DNA of 64,000 nucleotides, from NCBI RefSeq assembly GCF_003143855.1, contig NZ_QFRK01000023.1, positions 21,870-85,869 of the forward strand. The letters run 5' to 3'. A program made the position numbers and the translations under genes. Positions within the stretch are counted from its first letter, which is position 1. Each line of letters opens with the position of its first letter. The stretch is from Streptomyces sp. NWU339 (lineage in GTDB: Bacteria > Actinomycetota > Actinomycetes > Streptomycetales > Streptomycetaceae). This document shows positions 23,494-31,103 of this stretch, one piece after another. The notes beneath the pieces were generated by a model, which was not told where the DNA came from, made no database searches, and was given only the letters and a program-made list of their open reading frames with translations.

Positions 23494-24000
23494 CGTGCTC
23501 CTTCACCCGTCGGTTCGTCAGGTTCTGGAGTATGGGGAGGTGGTGGGGTATCACGACAGGTCAACAGGCTGGGCGAAATGTCACATCAGTATCGGGAACG
23601 AACCGTCACCGCACAGCCGTTGGACCTGCCGAAAGCTGTTCGATCAGAACGTCCTTCTGATGACCGTGCTGCACCGTGTGTCTGCGAGCCCGTTCACGCC
23701 GCCCAGGTGATCAGCGATCGCCCCGACCCTTCAGCAACTCGATACCGCATTGGCTGCACCGCCGGACGTTTCTCCCGGCCATATCTCCAGGTGCCTCCCA
23801 TTCAGGCCTCTCGGACGATTTCATGAAGTAACCGCATCATCACGCAGATAGCCTGACGAGGTCGGGCTTCCGTACCCAGTCATGTGGTACGGCCGCTGTA
23901 CGGGTTCGTACGGCAGGTGTACGGGTCCGTGCTCGTGGCCGGAGCAGTTCATCAGTCGTTTGCCGGTCACAACGGACCACTGCGCATAACAGGGGGCGCG
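23494..24000. other. 500-base intergenic region before the XRE/DUF5753 gene
   Basis: No gene. The middle part (23560-23760) has lower GC. The right part contains four phased GTACGG hexamers (separate entry). A weak promoter candidate, TTGCCG (23960-23965) and GCATAA (23984-23989), lies just before the start at 24001. A run of G residues (23992-23996) is the ribosome-binding site. Confidence 0.5.
23887..23924 (+). repeat. four GTACGG hexamers at helical-turn spacing
   Basis: GTACGG occurs at 23887, 23898, 23908 and 23919, with spacing of 11, 10 and 11 bases, so all copies face the same side of the helix. An inverted copy, CCGTAC, lies at 23870-23875. The array is 77-114 bases upstream of the XRE/DUF5753 start. 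It is a plausible multimeric operator or activator site. Confidence 0.75.
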
Positions 24001-24858
24001 ATGAGCAGGACGACCCAGCGGGAATGCGGGACCACAGGCCGACGTCGGCCGGACAAGGAGCGCCCGGCGGCATGGAGCGCCTACGGCAAGCTCGTCCGCC
24101 TCTTCCGCGAACGGGCCGGTCTCACCCAGCAGGCCCTCGCCGAGGCGATCGGGTACTCGCTGGAGCAGGTCGCCTCCGTCGAGCAGGGACGGAGACCGGC
24201 GAAGGCAACCTTCACGGAGGCCGCGGAGCGGGTGCTGGAGGCGGGCGGGGCGCTGCGGGTACTCCAGGAGGACGTGGATCGGGCCAAACTTCCCTTCTTC
24301 TTCCAGGACTTCGCCCTGCTGGAAGCCGAGGCGGTGAGTAGGTTTTCCTACGATCCCCTGTTGGTTCCTGGGTTGCTGCAGACCGAGGCATACGCACAGG
24401 CGCTGCTTGAAGCGCACTTTCCGCCTCTGCCCGATGAGATCGTCGAGCAAAGGGTGGCGGCCCGCCTTGCGCGTCAGGCGCTGCTGAGCCGCAAGAGCCC
24501 GGCCATGGTCTTTGTGTTCGTCGTGGAAGAGGCAGCGATCCTGCGAGTGGTGCGCAGCGCTGCCGTCATGCAAGGACAGTTGGAGCATCTGCTGATGTGC
24601 TCGAAGATGCGCAACGTCGAACTCCAGATCATGCCCACGATCCGCGGTGCCCACAGCGGACTCAACGGGCCGATGGTGGTGATCGAGTCGACCGACCGCA
24701 AGCAGTTCGTCTACATCGAGGCACAGGACGTCGTAAGCGTCAGGTCCGACCGGAACGAGGTCAGCGAGTTCTGGCTGCGGTATGGAATGCTGCGCACACA
24801 GGCCCTCAACACCGAGGAGTCCTCCCGTCTCATCGAGCGCATGGCAGGGGAGCTATGA
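24001..24858 (+). CDS. XRE-family regulator with DUF5753 domain
   Basis: 285 residues from ATG 24001. The N-terminal HTH_31 domain reads LVRLFRERAGLTQQALAEAI, then YSLEQVASVEQGRRP (about residues 29-66). The DUF5753 ligand or partner domain follows, with SYDPLLVPGLLQTEAYAQAL, VAARLARQALLSRKS, VFVVEEAAILRVVRS and the typical IMPTIRGAHSGLNGPMVVIE. It overlaps the DUF397 gene by ATGA. In Streptomyces these pairs (as around BldB, AbaA and WhiJ) act in development and antibiotic control, with the small DUF397 protein antagonising the DNA-binding partner. Confidence 0.94.
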   Translation: MSRTTQRECGTTGRRRPDKERPAAWSAYGKLVRLFRERAGLTQQALAEAIGYSLEQVASVEQGRRPAKATFTEAAERVLEAGGALRVLQEDVDRAKLPFFFQDFALLEAEAVSRFSYDPLLVPGLLQTEAYAQALLEAHFPPLPDEIVEQRVAARLARQALLSRKSPAMVFVFVVEEAAILRVVRSAAVMQGQLEHLLMCSKMRNVELQIMPTIRGAHSGLNGPMVVIESTDRKQFVYIEAQDVVSVRSDRNEVSEFWLRYGMLRTQALNTEESSRLIERMAGEL

Positions 24859-25061
24859 GCACCGATCAGGGCATCGAGCAGTCCAGTCAACTCGCCTGGT
24901 TCAAGAGCAGCTACAGCGGAACGAGCGGCGGCGACTGCGTAGAGGTGGCTGCCGGCTCGGACGCCGTGTACGTACGGGACTCGAAGGCCGTGGGCGACGG
25001 GCCCGTGCTGCGGGTCGACCGGAACGAGTGGGCTGCATTCGTGGCGCTCATGGCCGTGTAG
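24855..25061 (+). CDS. DUF397 protein, partner of the XRE regulator
   Basis: 68 residues. The signature of the family is complete: LAWFKSSYSGTSGGDCVEVA, then VYVRDSKAVGDGPVLRV and a WAAFVALMA end. The ATG overlaps the TGA of the upstream XRE gene (ATGA at 24855-24858), implying coupled translation and a stoichiometric relationship. Known family members work as small antagonists or modulators of the neighbouring HTH/DUF5753 protein. A perfect terminator hairpin follows 27 bases after the stop. Confidence 0.94.
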   Translation: MSTDQGIEQSSQLAWFKSSYSGTSGGDCVEVAAGSDAVYVRDSKAVGDGPVLRVDRNEWAAFVALMAV

Positions 25062-25088
25062 CGCACTGAAGTTCCTGATCGCGACAAG

Positions 25089-25127
25089 GGGCTCGTCCGC
25101 GTCACTTCAGGTGACGCGGACGAGCCC
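25089..25127 (+). terminator. perfect 17-bp hairpin terminator after DUF397
   Basis: GGGCTCGTCCGCGTCAC (25089-25105) pairs exactly with GTGACGCGGACGAGCCC (25111-25127) around TTCAG. It insulates the next gene, whose promoter begins only 16 bases later. Confidence 0.93.
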
Positions 25128-25142
25128 TGGTCATGCCACCGG

Positions 25143-25173
25143 TTGACCCTCGACCTTGTCGAGGCGGCAGGGT
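25143..25173 (+). promoter_or_regulatory. MerR-type promoter with dyad in a 19-bp spacer
   Basis: TTGACC (25143-25148) as -35 and CAGGGT (25168-25173) as a poor -10 are 19 bases apart. The spacer and -35 edge contain the perfect inverted repeat CCTCGAC-CTT-GTCGAGG (25148-25164). An overlong spacer holding a dyad is the hallmark of promoters twisted into shape by MerR proteins. The site is 20 bases upstream of the MerR-domain gene, which suggests autoregulation. Confidence 0.7.
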
Positions 25174-25192
25174 CTCGGGTGTGGAGAGCGAG

Positions 25193-26284
25193 ATGCGCAG
25201 CATTGGTGAGATGGCCCGGGACAGCGGCCTGAGCGTGAGCGCCCTGCGGTTCTACGACCGTGCGGGGGTGCTGGTCCCCGACTGGGTGGACCCGGTCAGC
25301 GGCTACCGCTGGTACGCACCCGAGCAGTCGGACGAGGCCAGGCTGCTGGCGCGGTTGCGCCGGGCCGGGATGCCGCTGGCCGACATCCGACTGGTGCTGG
25401 CCGGCTGGGCCGGCGCGGACACCGATCTCGTACGGCAGCTCCTGGAGGCGCACCTGCGCCGGCTGGAACAGGGGTTGTCCGATGCCCGCGGTGAGTTCTC
25501 CACGCTCCGAGCCCTACTCGACGACAGGGAGAAACCCATGACCTCGCTCCGTACCTCCTCGGCCCGCCCGGCCCTTGTCTCGCCCGAGCTGGCCGCCGCG
25601 TTGGACGCGGTCCGTTTCGCCGCCGGTACGGACCCCGAGCTGCCGATGCTCGGCGGGGTCCTGTTTGACATCGAGGGCGACGCCCTGCGCCTCGTGGCGA
25701 CCGACCGGTACCGGCTGGCCGTCGCGCAGGCCGCGGTCACCGGGCACGGCGGGCCCCGGGTGCAGGTGATCGTGCCCCTGCCGCTCGTCGACGCGATGCG
25801 GGCGCTGGCCGGCGGCACCGAACCCGTCCGGCTCTTTGTGGACGGTGGCCGGGTGACGCTGGAGACCGAGAGCGGCCGTCAGGTGGCCGGCCGGTGCCTC
25901 GACCACGAGTTCCCGGACTACCGGCGCCTGGTCCACCTGTCGGCCGGGCGTCGGGCCCTCGTCGACGTGGCGGCCTTCCGGGAGGCGGTGGAGGCGGGTC
26001 CCGTCCGTACCGGCGAGGTGCGCGAGCAGGACGGGGTGCCCTATGACGTCAGCGTGCTCGGGGTGGCCGACGACGGCACGGTGCTCCTCTGCGATGACGG
26101 TGACGACGGCCAGGACCGCGTCGCCGTCAACCGCGAGTTCCTGCTGCACGCCCTCGACGCCGGGGCCCGCGACCGGCTGGTCCTGGAGTTCGGCGCCTCC
26201 ACGGCACCGCTCGCGATCCGCCGGCCCGACGACGAGGACACCTTCTCGCTGCTGATGCCGGTCCGGCTGGACAGCCAGGCCTGA
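25193..26284 (+). CDS. MerR regulator fused to a DNA polymerase III beta-clamp-like domain
   Basis: 363 residues from ATG 25193 (GGAG 6 bases upstream). Residues 1-70 are a MerR winged helix (MRSIGEMARDSGLSVSALRF, YDRAGVLVPDWVDPVSGYRW), followed by a dimerisation helix rich in Arg and Leu to about residue 105. From about residue 115 the sequence is DnaN-like: VSPELAAALDAVRFAAG, PMLGGVLFDIEGDALRLVAT, ATDRYRLAVAQA, DHEFPDYRRLV, VAVNREFLLHALDA and a C-terminal FSLLMPVRLD. The usual clamp has three such subdomains in about 375 residues and here only about 250 are present. A second ribosome-binding site and ATG (AGGGAGA 25526-25532, ATG 25538) sits exactly at the domain border. Function unknown. 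Confidence 0.9.
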   Translation: MRSIGEMARDSGLSVSALRFYDRAGVLVPDWVDPVSGYRWYAPEQSDEARLLARLRRAGMPLADIRLVLAGWAGADTDLVRQLLEAHLRRLEQGLSDARGEFSTLRALLDDREKPMTSLRTSSARPALVSPELAAALDAVRFAAGTDPELPMLGGVLFDIEGDALRLVATDRYRLAVAQAAVTGHGGPRVQVIVPLPLVDAMRALAGGTEPVRLFVDGGRVTLETESGRQVAGRCLDHEFPDYRRLVHLSAGRRALVDVAAFREAVEAGPVRTGEVREQDGVPYDVSVLGVADDGTVLLCDDGDDGQDRVAVNREFLLHALDAGARDRLVLEFGASTAPLAIRRPDDEDTFSLLMPVRLDSQA

Positions 26285-26302
26285 GCCGCGGGGACCGGGC
26301 TC

Positions 26303-26330
26303 GCGCCGTAGCGCCAAGGTGCTACGGCGC
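26303..26330 (+). terminator. hairpin after the MerR-clamp gene
   Basis: GCGCCGTAGC (26303-26312) pairs perfectly with GCTACGGCGC (26321-26330) over an 8-base loop, 19 bases after the stop. Confidence 0.8.
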
Positions 26331-26432
26331 TGAGAACCCCTGACGGAATGAACTGATGGCTCGACATGGGTGGGTGAGGCGTGGCTGGGACCGTTCGTCC
26401 CGAGGCCGGTACGGCATTGGTCGGGGGTTCTG

Positions 26433-27725
26433 ATGCCGACCGGCGATGAGACCGCGGAGTCTCCCGGGGCAACTCGTGGCGTCCCGTCCGCGCAAGGTGA
26501 CGGGCGGCACCCGCAGGTCCGGGAGCGGCTGCCTCGGTCCTACCTGTGGTGGCTCGTCGGGATCCTGGTCTCGCTCGTGGGCAACGTGGTCTTCTACTTT
26601 GCTCTCGGCTGGGCCGCCGGCGCGTACGGCGGGGGCGTCGCGGGCTTGGTTCTGAGCGCGATCACGCTTCCCCGCGTTCTGCTCCTTCTCCTCGGGGGCG
26701 CGGTGAGCGACCGGGTCAGCACGCGTCGCGTTCTGATCGCCGGTGATGCGGCGATGCTGGTCTTCTCGCTCGGTCTGGCAGTCCTCGCCTATCACCTGGG
26801 AGCTCCGCCCTGGTTGCTCATCGCGACGGGCATTGCGGTCGGTGTCGTCGATGCCTTCTATCTGCCCGCCTCGGGGTCCATGCCTCGTCGGCTGGTGGCC
26901 GAGGCACAGTTACCGCGGGCGTTGTCTCTGCGACAGGCCGGCGGCCAGGTGATCAACATGGGTGGCGGGCCTCTGGGCGGCGTCCTGGTGGGTCTTGCCG
27001 GGCTCGCGGGCGCGGCCGTGTTCAACGCCGTCACCTTCGCCTTCACGCTGATCGTCCTGGCGATCGTCCGCCCGCGGTATGAAGCAACGCGGTCCCCCGG
27101 AGCAACCAGTCTGCTCAAGGAGGCCGTTGACGGCGTGCGCGTGGCCTTCGCCCATCCGGTGCTGCGTCCGGGTCTTTGCCTCACCGGTTTCGCGGCCGGC
27201 TTCCTGTTGCCCGTGCTGTCGCTCCTGGTCCCCCTGCTCGCCCGTGAGCGGGAATGGGGCGCGGGGGCCGCGGGGCTCGTGATCGGAGCGCAGGGCGTGG
27301 GCATGGTGGCGATCACCCTGGTGGTGGTGAAGCGCGGTCCGCTGGGACGGCCCGGTCTGCTGTCGGCGAGCGCGCTCGTGCTGGCCGGTGCGGGGGTAAT
27401 CGCCCTGGCGTTGGCACCGGGCACGGCGGGGGCGGTGGCCGCCGGCTCGGTCATCGGTGTCGGCAACGGAGTCTTCTCCGCGCACATCGCGCCGTTGGTC
27501 CTGGCAGCAGCACCGGAAAGCCACCTGTCCCGCGTCCAGGCGGTTCTCGTGCTCGTCCAGAGCCTGGCCTTGTTGCTCATGAACAATGTGCTCGGCACAT
27601 TCGTCGATCTCGAAGGTGCCGCAGTCGTACTCGTCGCCTGTGCCGTCACGCTCGTCGGCGTCGGGCTGGCGGGTCTGACCTCCACACCGCTCCGCGACGA
27701 CCGCACGGGACTGCGGGCCCGCTGA
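26433..27725 (+). CDS. MFS transporter (drug-exporter type) with a TTA codon
   Basis: 430 residues from ATG 26433; an in-frame start at 26370 is possible. Twelve hydrophobic segments can be followed, from LVGILVSLVGNVVFYFALGW to VVLVACAVTLVGVGLAGLTS. The MFS signature loop between helices 2 and 3 reads GGAVSDRVSTRRVLIAGD. The overall type is that of MFS_3/enterobactin-exporter-like permeases such as macrolide exporters. Position 26910-26912 is an in-frame TTA leucine codon, the rare codon read by the bldA tRNA in Streptomyces, so translation may be limited to late growth. Substrate unknown. Confidence 0.88.
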   Translation: MPTGDETAESPGATRGVPSAQGDGRHPQVRERLPRSYLWWLVGILVSLVGNVVFYFALGWAAGAYGGGVAGLVLSAITLPRVLLLLLGGAVSDRVSTRRVLIAGDAAMLVFSLGLAVLAYHLGAPPWLLIATGIAVGVVDAFYLPASGSMPRRLVAEAQLPRALSLRQAGGQVINMGGGPLGGVLVGLAGLAGAAVFNAVTFAFTLIVLAIVRPRYEATRSPGATSLLKEAVDGVRVAFAHPVLRPGLCLTGFAAGFLLPVLSLLVPLLAREREWGAGAAGLVIGAQGVGMVAITLVVVKRGPLGRPGLLSASALVLAGAGVIALALAPGTAGAVAAGSVIGVGNGVFSAHIAPLVLAAAPESHLSRVQAVLVLVQSLALLLMNNVLGTFVDLEGAAVVLVACAVTLVGVGLAGLTSTPLRDDRTGLRAR

Positions 27726-27853
27726 GCCGGGCCGGCCGCGCTTGCCGCGCACCGGCGGCACGGCCTGGAGTCGCCCTGCCCGTCGAGCGGCCCGCCAGCC
27801 GGTGGCCGCCTTCGTCAGCGCGGTGACGGAAGCTCACGGAGGAGCGCGCGCGC

Positions 27854-28324
27854 TCACTCCCGTCCGAGGATCTCGGCGGCGGTCTCGATGCCCTCGCGGG
27901 TGCCGATGACGATGAGTGTGTCACCGCCCGCAAGCCGGAAGTCCGGTGTCGGGGACGGGATCGCCTCGGCCCGCCGCAGCACGGCCACGATCGAGGCTCC
28001 GGTGTCGGTGCGCATCCTGGTCTCGCCCAGCACCCTGCCGTTCCAGTGGGAGGCGGCGGACAGCTCGATGCGCTCCGCGACCAGGCCCAGATCGGTCGTG
28101 TGCAGCAGGTTCGAGCTGTGGTGGGCGGGCATCAGCGCGTCGATCAGGGCGGCCGACTCGGCGACGTTCAGCCGCAGCGACTGGGCGCAGGCGTCCGGGT
28201 CGTCGGATCGGTAGATGTTGACCGTACGTGCGCCGTCCCGGTGCGCGATCACGGAAAGGTGCTGGCGCTCACGCGTGGTGAGGTCGTACTTCACGCCGAT
28301 GCCCGGCAGTGGCGTGGTGCTCAT
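27854..28324 (-). CDS. TrkA-C domain protein, cation:proton antiporter regulatory subunit type (KhtT-like)
   Basis: 156 residues from ATG 28324. The N-terminal half (PGIGVKYDLTTRERQHLSVI, VNIYRSDDPDACAQSLRL) matches KhtT-type regulators. The C-terminal half is a TrkA-C (RCK_C) domain: GRVLGETRMRTDTGASIVAV, then LAGGDTLIVIGTREGIETAA. In other actinomycetes this gene lies directly before its antiporter gene, but here the next gene downstream is a convergent MFS gene. The partner is therefore missing or encoded elsewhere. RCK_C domains sense ligands such as c-di-AMP or cations. Confidence 0.87.
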   Translation of the reverse strand: MSTTPLPGIGVKYDLTTRERQHLSVIAHRDGARTVNIYRSDDPDACAQSLRLNVAESAALIDALMPAHHSSNLLHTTDLGLVAERIELSAASHWNGRVLGETRMRTDTGASIVAVLRRAEAIPSPTPDFRLAGGDTLIVIGTREGIETAAEILGRE

Positions 28325-28619
28325 CCGTGGAGCAGGCACAGCCCGTCCCCTTCCCGGTTTCTTCTGGTCATCCGTCGTTCTGGGCGGGGTCCCGCCATCC
28401 CGCTGACGGTCAGCCCCCGTGGGGGACATGGTGTCATCCCGCCATGTCGTCGAGAGGGTGGGTGGTGTCACGGATGGACAAACGATCCCGACGGACTCGA
28501 CCCTCACGAGGGCGGACCTCCGGAGGGCCCTGATCCTCCGGAGGTGTGGCCCGTTGGGCCCATGGCCACGGGGTTCCACAATGGGATCATGGTGGTGGCA
28601 TACCGATTGGGGAGGCGTC
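28325..28619. promoter_or_regulatory. divergent control region with inverted repeat, KhtT-like / universal stress genes
   Basis: About 295 bases without a gene. It contains the perfect inverted repeat ACCTCCGGAG (28516-28525) / CTCCGGAGGT (28536-28545), separated by 10 bases, and each arm contains the palindrome CTCCGGAG. Just downstream, GTGGCC and GGCCAC (28545-28568) form a further loose dyad. The position about 75-100 bases before the universal stress gene suits an activator site, for example of a DevR/OsdR-like response regulator. The match to that consensus was not tested. Confidence 0.5.
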
Positions 28620-29549
28620 ATGAGTCGTCTGGTCGTTGTGGGAGTCGATGGATCGGCCTCGAGCCTGGCCGCGGTGGGTGCTGCGGCCGAGGAGGCCCAG
28701 CGGCGTAAGGCCGAGCTGCGGGTGGTGCACGCGTTCCTCTGGCCCGCCATGCATGTGCCGCTGGGCCCTTCGCCGCTGGGTCCGCCCGGGGGCGGTCTGC
28801 AGGCCGTGGCCGATCGGCTGGTGGCCGAGGCGGTGGAGCACGCCAGGTCGGTGGCACCGGACGTGGACGTCTCGCACACCGTGGTGACGGGAGAACCGCT
28901 GACCGTGCTGGAGGCGCAGTCCGCCTCCGCGGAACTCGTGGTCATCGGATCCCGCGGGATGGGGGGTTTCGTCGGGCTCCTGGTGGGGTCGACGGCGGTG
29001 CACCTGGCGGCTCACGGGCGGTGCCCGGTCCTGGTCGTGCGTGAGCCGGGGGCGGCGGACGGGCCGGTCGTGGTCGGAGTCGACGGTTCCCCGGCGGGCG
29101 CGAAGGCGATCGACTTCGCCTTCGCCGAGGCGTCCCTGCGCGGCGCCGAACTGGTCGCGCTGCACTCCTGGACCACCTGGAACGCGCCGGCCCCGGCCCC
29201 GCAGGACGAGAAGGCCCCCTACGCGAGCGAGTCCGGCGATCTGCGGGCCGGCGAGGAGCGTCTGCTGTCCGAGGCACTGGCCGGGCACCAGGAGCGGTAC
29301 CCCGGTGTGAAGGTCCGGCACGAGCTCGTGCACGGCGGCACCCGCGAAGCACTCATCGAAGCGAGCCGTACGGCGCGGTTGCTGGTGGTCGGGGCCCGGG
29401 GGCGGGGCGGGTTCACCGGGCTGCTGCTCGGCTCGGTCAGCCAGGCGATGCTGCACCACGCCCACTGCCCGGTGGCCGTCGTCCGCGGCGACAGCGGAGA
29501 AAAGGGAGAGAGGGGAGAGAGGGGAGAGAAGGGAGAGGGGGACGCGTAG
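28620..29549 (+). CDS. universal stress protein, two UspA domains
   Basis: 309 residues from ATG 28620, with GGGGAGG 4 bases upstream. Two tandem UspA folds are present: VVGVDGSASSLAA ... VVIGSRGMGGFVGLLVGST, then VVGVDGSPAGAKAIDFAFAE ... VVGARGRGGFTGLLLGSVSQ. Both carry the ATP-binding G-2x-G-9x-G(S/T) pattern. The C-terminal tail is a low-complexity Gly-Glu-Lys/Arg run encoded by GGGAGA-type repeats (29498-29540). Actinobacterial tandem Usps respond to hypoxia and dormancy. The gene is followed at 136 bases by a second, similar gene. Confidence 0.92.
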   Translation: MSRLVVVGVDGSASSLAAVGAAAEEAQRRKAELRVVHAFLWPAMHVPLGPSPLGPPGGGLQAVADRLVAEAVEHARSVAPDVDVSHTVVTGEPLTVLEAQSASAELVVIGSRGMGGFVGLLVGSTAVHLAAHGRCPVLVVREPGAADGPVVVGVDGSPAGAKAIDFAFAEASLRGAELVALHSWTTWNAPAPAPQDEKAPYASESGDLRAGEERLLSEALAGHQERYPGVKVRHELVHGGTREALIEASRTARLLVVGARGRGGFTGLLLGSVSQAMLHHAHCPVAVVRGDSGEKGERGERGEKGEGDA

Positions 29550-29685
29550 CCCGCTCCCCCTTCCGAGGCTTCCGGGCCGCCGGGCTCCGGGCCGGTACGG
29601 TCCCCCTGCCCGCGGGTACTCGGGTATTCACGGGCGTGACCGGGACGCGCCCGCGTCGGGGGCCCGGCCCGGACGGGAGTGAGCA

Positions 29686-30522
29686 GTGGATGACACGGTG
29701 ATCGTCGGAGTGGACGGATCGCCGTCCAGTCTCGCCGCGGCGGACGTCGCGGCCCGTGAAGCCCAGCTGCGCGGCGCACAGCTGCGGATCGTGCACGCCT
29801 TCAGTCGTCACTCCGGCCTGGACCCGATGATCCGCGGCGCCCTGGCGCAGGCGGAACGGCGGGCCGCCGACCTGGCGCCGGGTCTGGAGGTGACCAGGAC
29901 CGTGGTGTCCGGGGGCGCCCTGACGGTGCTGCGGAGCGAGTCGCGCCACGCGGTACTGGCAGTGCTCGGCGGACGGGGCCGCGGCGGGTTCGGGGACCTG
30001 CTGCTGGGCTCGACGGTCGTGCAGTTGGCCGCCCACGGGCACTGCCCGGTCATGGCGGTTCGGGGACGCCCCGATCCGCGGGGGCCCGTGCTCCTCGCCG
30101 CGGACGGCTCGGCGGCCGGTGCGGCGGCGGCCGGATTCGCCTTCGCCGAGGCGTCGCTGCGCGGGGCCCGGCTGGTCGCCCTGCACGTGTGGAACACCTT
30201 GAACGAGCCGACACCCTACGAGGGTCCTGGCGCCCCGCTGAACGTGGTGGTGGACCTGGACCAACTCCGCGAGAAGCACCGGCACCGGTTGGAGGAGGCC
30301 CTGGCTCCTTGGCGGGCCGCTCATCCGGAGGTGTCCGTGGAACTGCTCGTGGAGCGGTCCCGGGTGCGCCACGCACTGCTGGACGCCAGCAGGGAGGCCC
30401 AGTTGCTGGTGACCGGGGCCCGGGGGCACGGCGGCTTCACCGGGATGCTGCTGGGCTCGGTGAGCCAGGCCCTGCTCTACCACGCCGACTGTCCCGTCAC
30501 CGTCGTCCGCGGCGAGCAGTGA
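29686..30522 (+). CDS. universal stress protein, two UspA domains (paralogue)
   Basis: 278 residues from GTG 29686. The first domain begins VIVGVDGSPSSLAAADVAAR and its loop reads GGRGRGGFGDLLLGSTVVQL. The second begins VLLAADGSAAGAAAAGFAFA and its loop reads TGARGHGGFTGMLLGSVSQA, so both ATP-binding patterns are kept. It is clearly a paralogue of the preceding gene and probably arose by tandem duplication. It probably acts in stress or low-oxygen adaptation like its neighbour. Confidence 0.92.
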   Translation: MDDTVIVGVDGSPSSLAAADVAAREAQLRGAQLRIVHAFSRHSGLDPMIRGALAQAERRAADLAPGLEVTRTVVSGGALTVLRSESRHAVLAVLGGRGRGGFGDLLLGSTVVQLAAHGHCPVMAVRGRPDPRGPVLLAADGSAAGAAAAGFAFAEASLRGARLVALHVWNTLNEPTPYEGPGAPLNVVVDLDQLREKHRHRLEEALAPWRAAHPEVSVELLVERSRVRHALLDASREAQLLVTGARGHGGFTGMLLGSVSQALLYHADCPVTVVRGEQ

Positions 30523-30585
30523 CCGACCGGGAACGGTGCCGTCGGACGTGATGGCGTCCGGGCACCTCGACGGCACGATGGGGCC

Positions 30586-31062
30586 ATGTACACGACGCGG
30601 GTCTCCCGTCTGGTGAACGCGCCCCGCCCGGTGGTCCACCGGGCGCTGGTGAGCGCGGAGGCGATCGCGCGGTGGCGGGTGCCGCCGGGTGTGCGGGGCG
30701 AGGTGCACGAGTTCGATGCGCGCGAGGGCGGCCGGTTCCGGGTCTCGCTCACGTACGACGCACCGGACGCGCCGGGCAGGTCCGCCGAGCGCACCGACAC
30801 CTACCACGGCCACTTCGCGAGGCTCGTGCCGGGTGAGCGAGTGGTGGAGATGCTCGAGTTCGAGACCGAGGACCCCGCGCTGCGCGGGACGATGACCATG
30901 TCCACCACACTCACCGACACCGACGACGGTGGCACCGCCGTCCTGGTGGTCCACGAGGGCGTCCCCGGCGCCGTACCCGCCGCCGACAACGAAGCGGGCG
31001 CCCGCTGGGCGCCGGCGCATCCGGCCCGGTTCGTCGAATCGGGCGGTGCCGATTCTGCGTAG
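30586..31062 (+). CDS. SRPBCC (AHSA1-like) domain protein
   Basis: 158 residues from ATG 30586. The START/Bet v1-like pattern is evident: TTRVSRLVNAPRPVVHRALV, EAIARWRVPPGVRGEVHEFD, GGRFRVSLTYDAP, YHGHFARLVPGERVVEMLEF, and a final GTAVLVVHEGVPGA. Bacterial members bind hydrophobic ligands; an enzymatic function is not shown. It is 63 bases downstream of the stress-protein pair on the same strand. Confidence 0.88.
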   Translation: MYTTRVSRLVNAPRPVVHRALVSAEAIARWRVPPGVRGEVHEFDAREGGRFRVSLTYDAPDAPGRSAERTDTYHGHFARLVPGERVVEMLEFETEDPALRGTMTMSTTLTDTDDGGTAVLVVHEGVPGAVPAADNEAGARWAPAHPARFVESGGADSA

Positions 31063-31103
31063 GGCCCGCTCCGTCGGTCACCGGCCTGCCGGACCCTCGG
31101 CGC

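Noticed and set aside
23887..23924. GTACGG array as a CRISPR
   Set aside because: Units are 6 bases with 4-5 base gaps. There are no repeat-spacer lengths typical of CRISPR and no cas genes.
29498..29540. GGGAGA repeats as a regulatory satellite
   Set aside because: They are inside the universal stress protein frame and simply encode a Gly-Glu-Lys/Arg tail.
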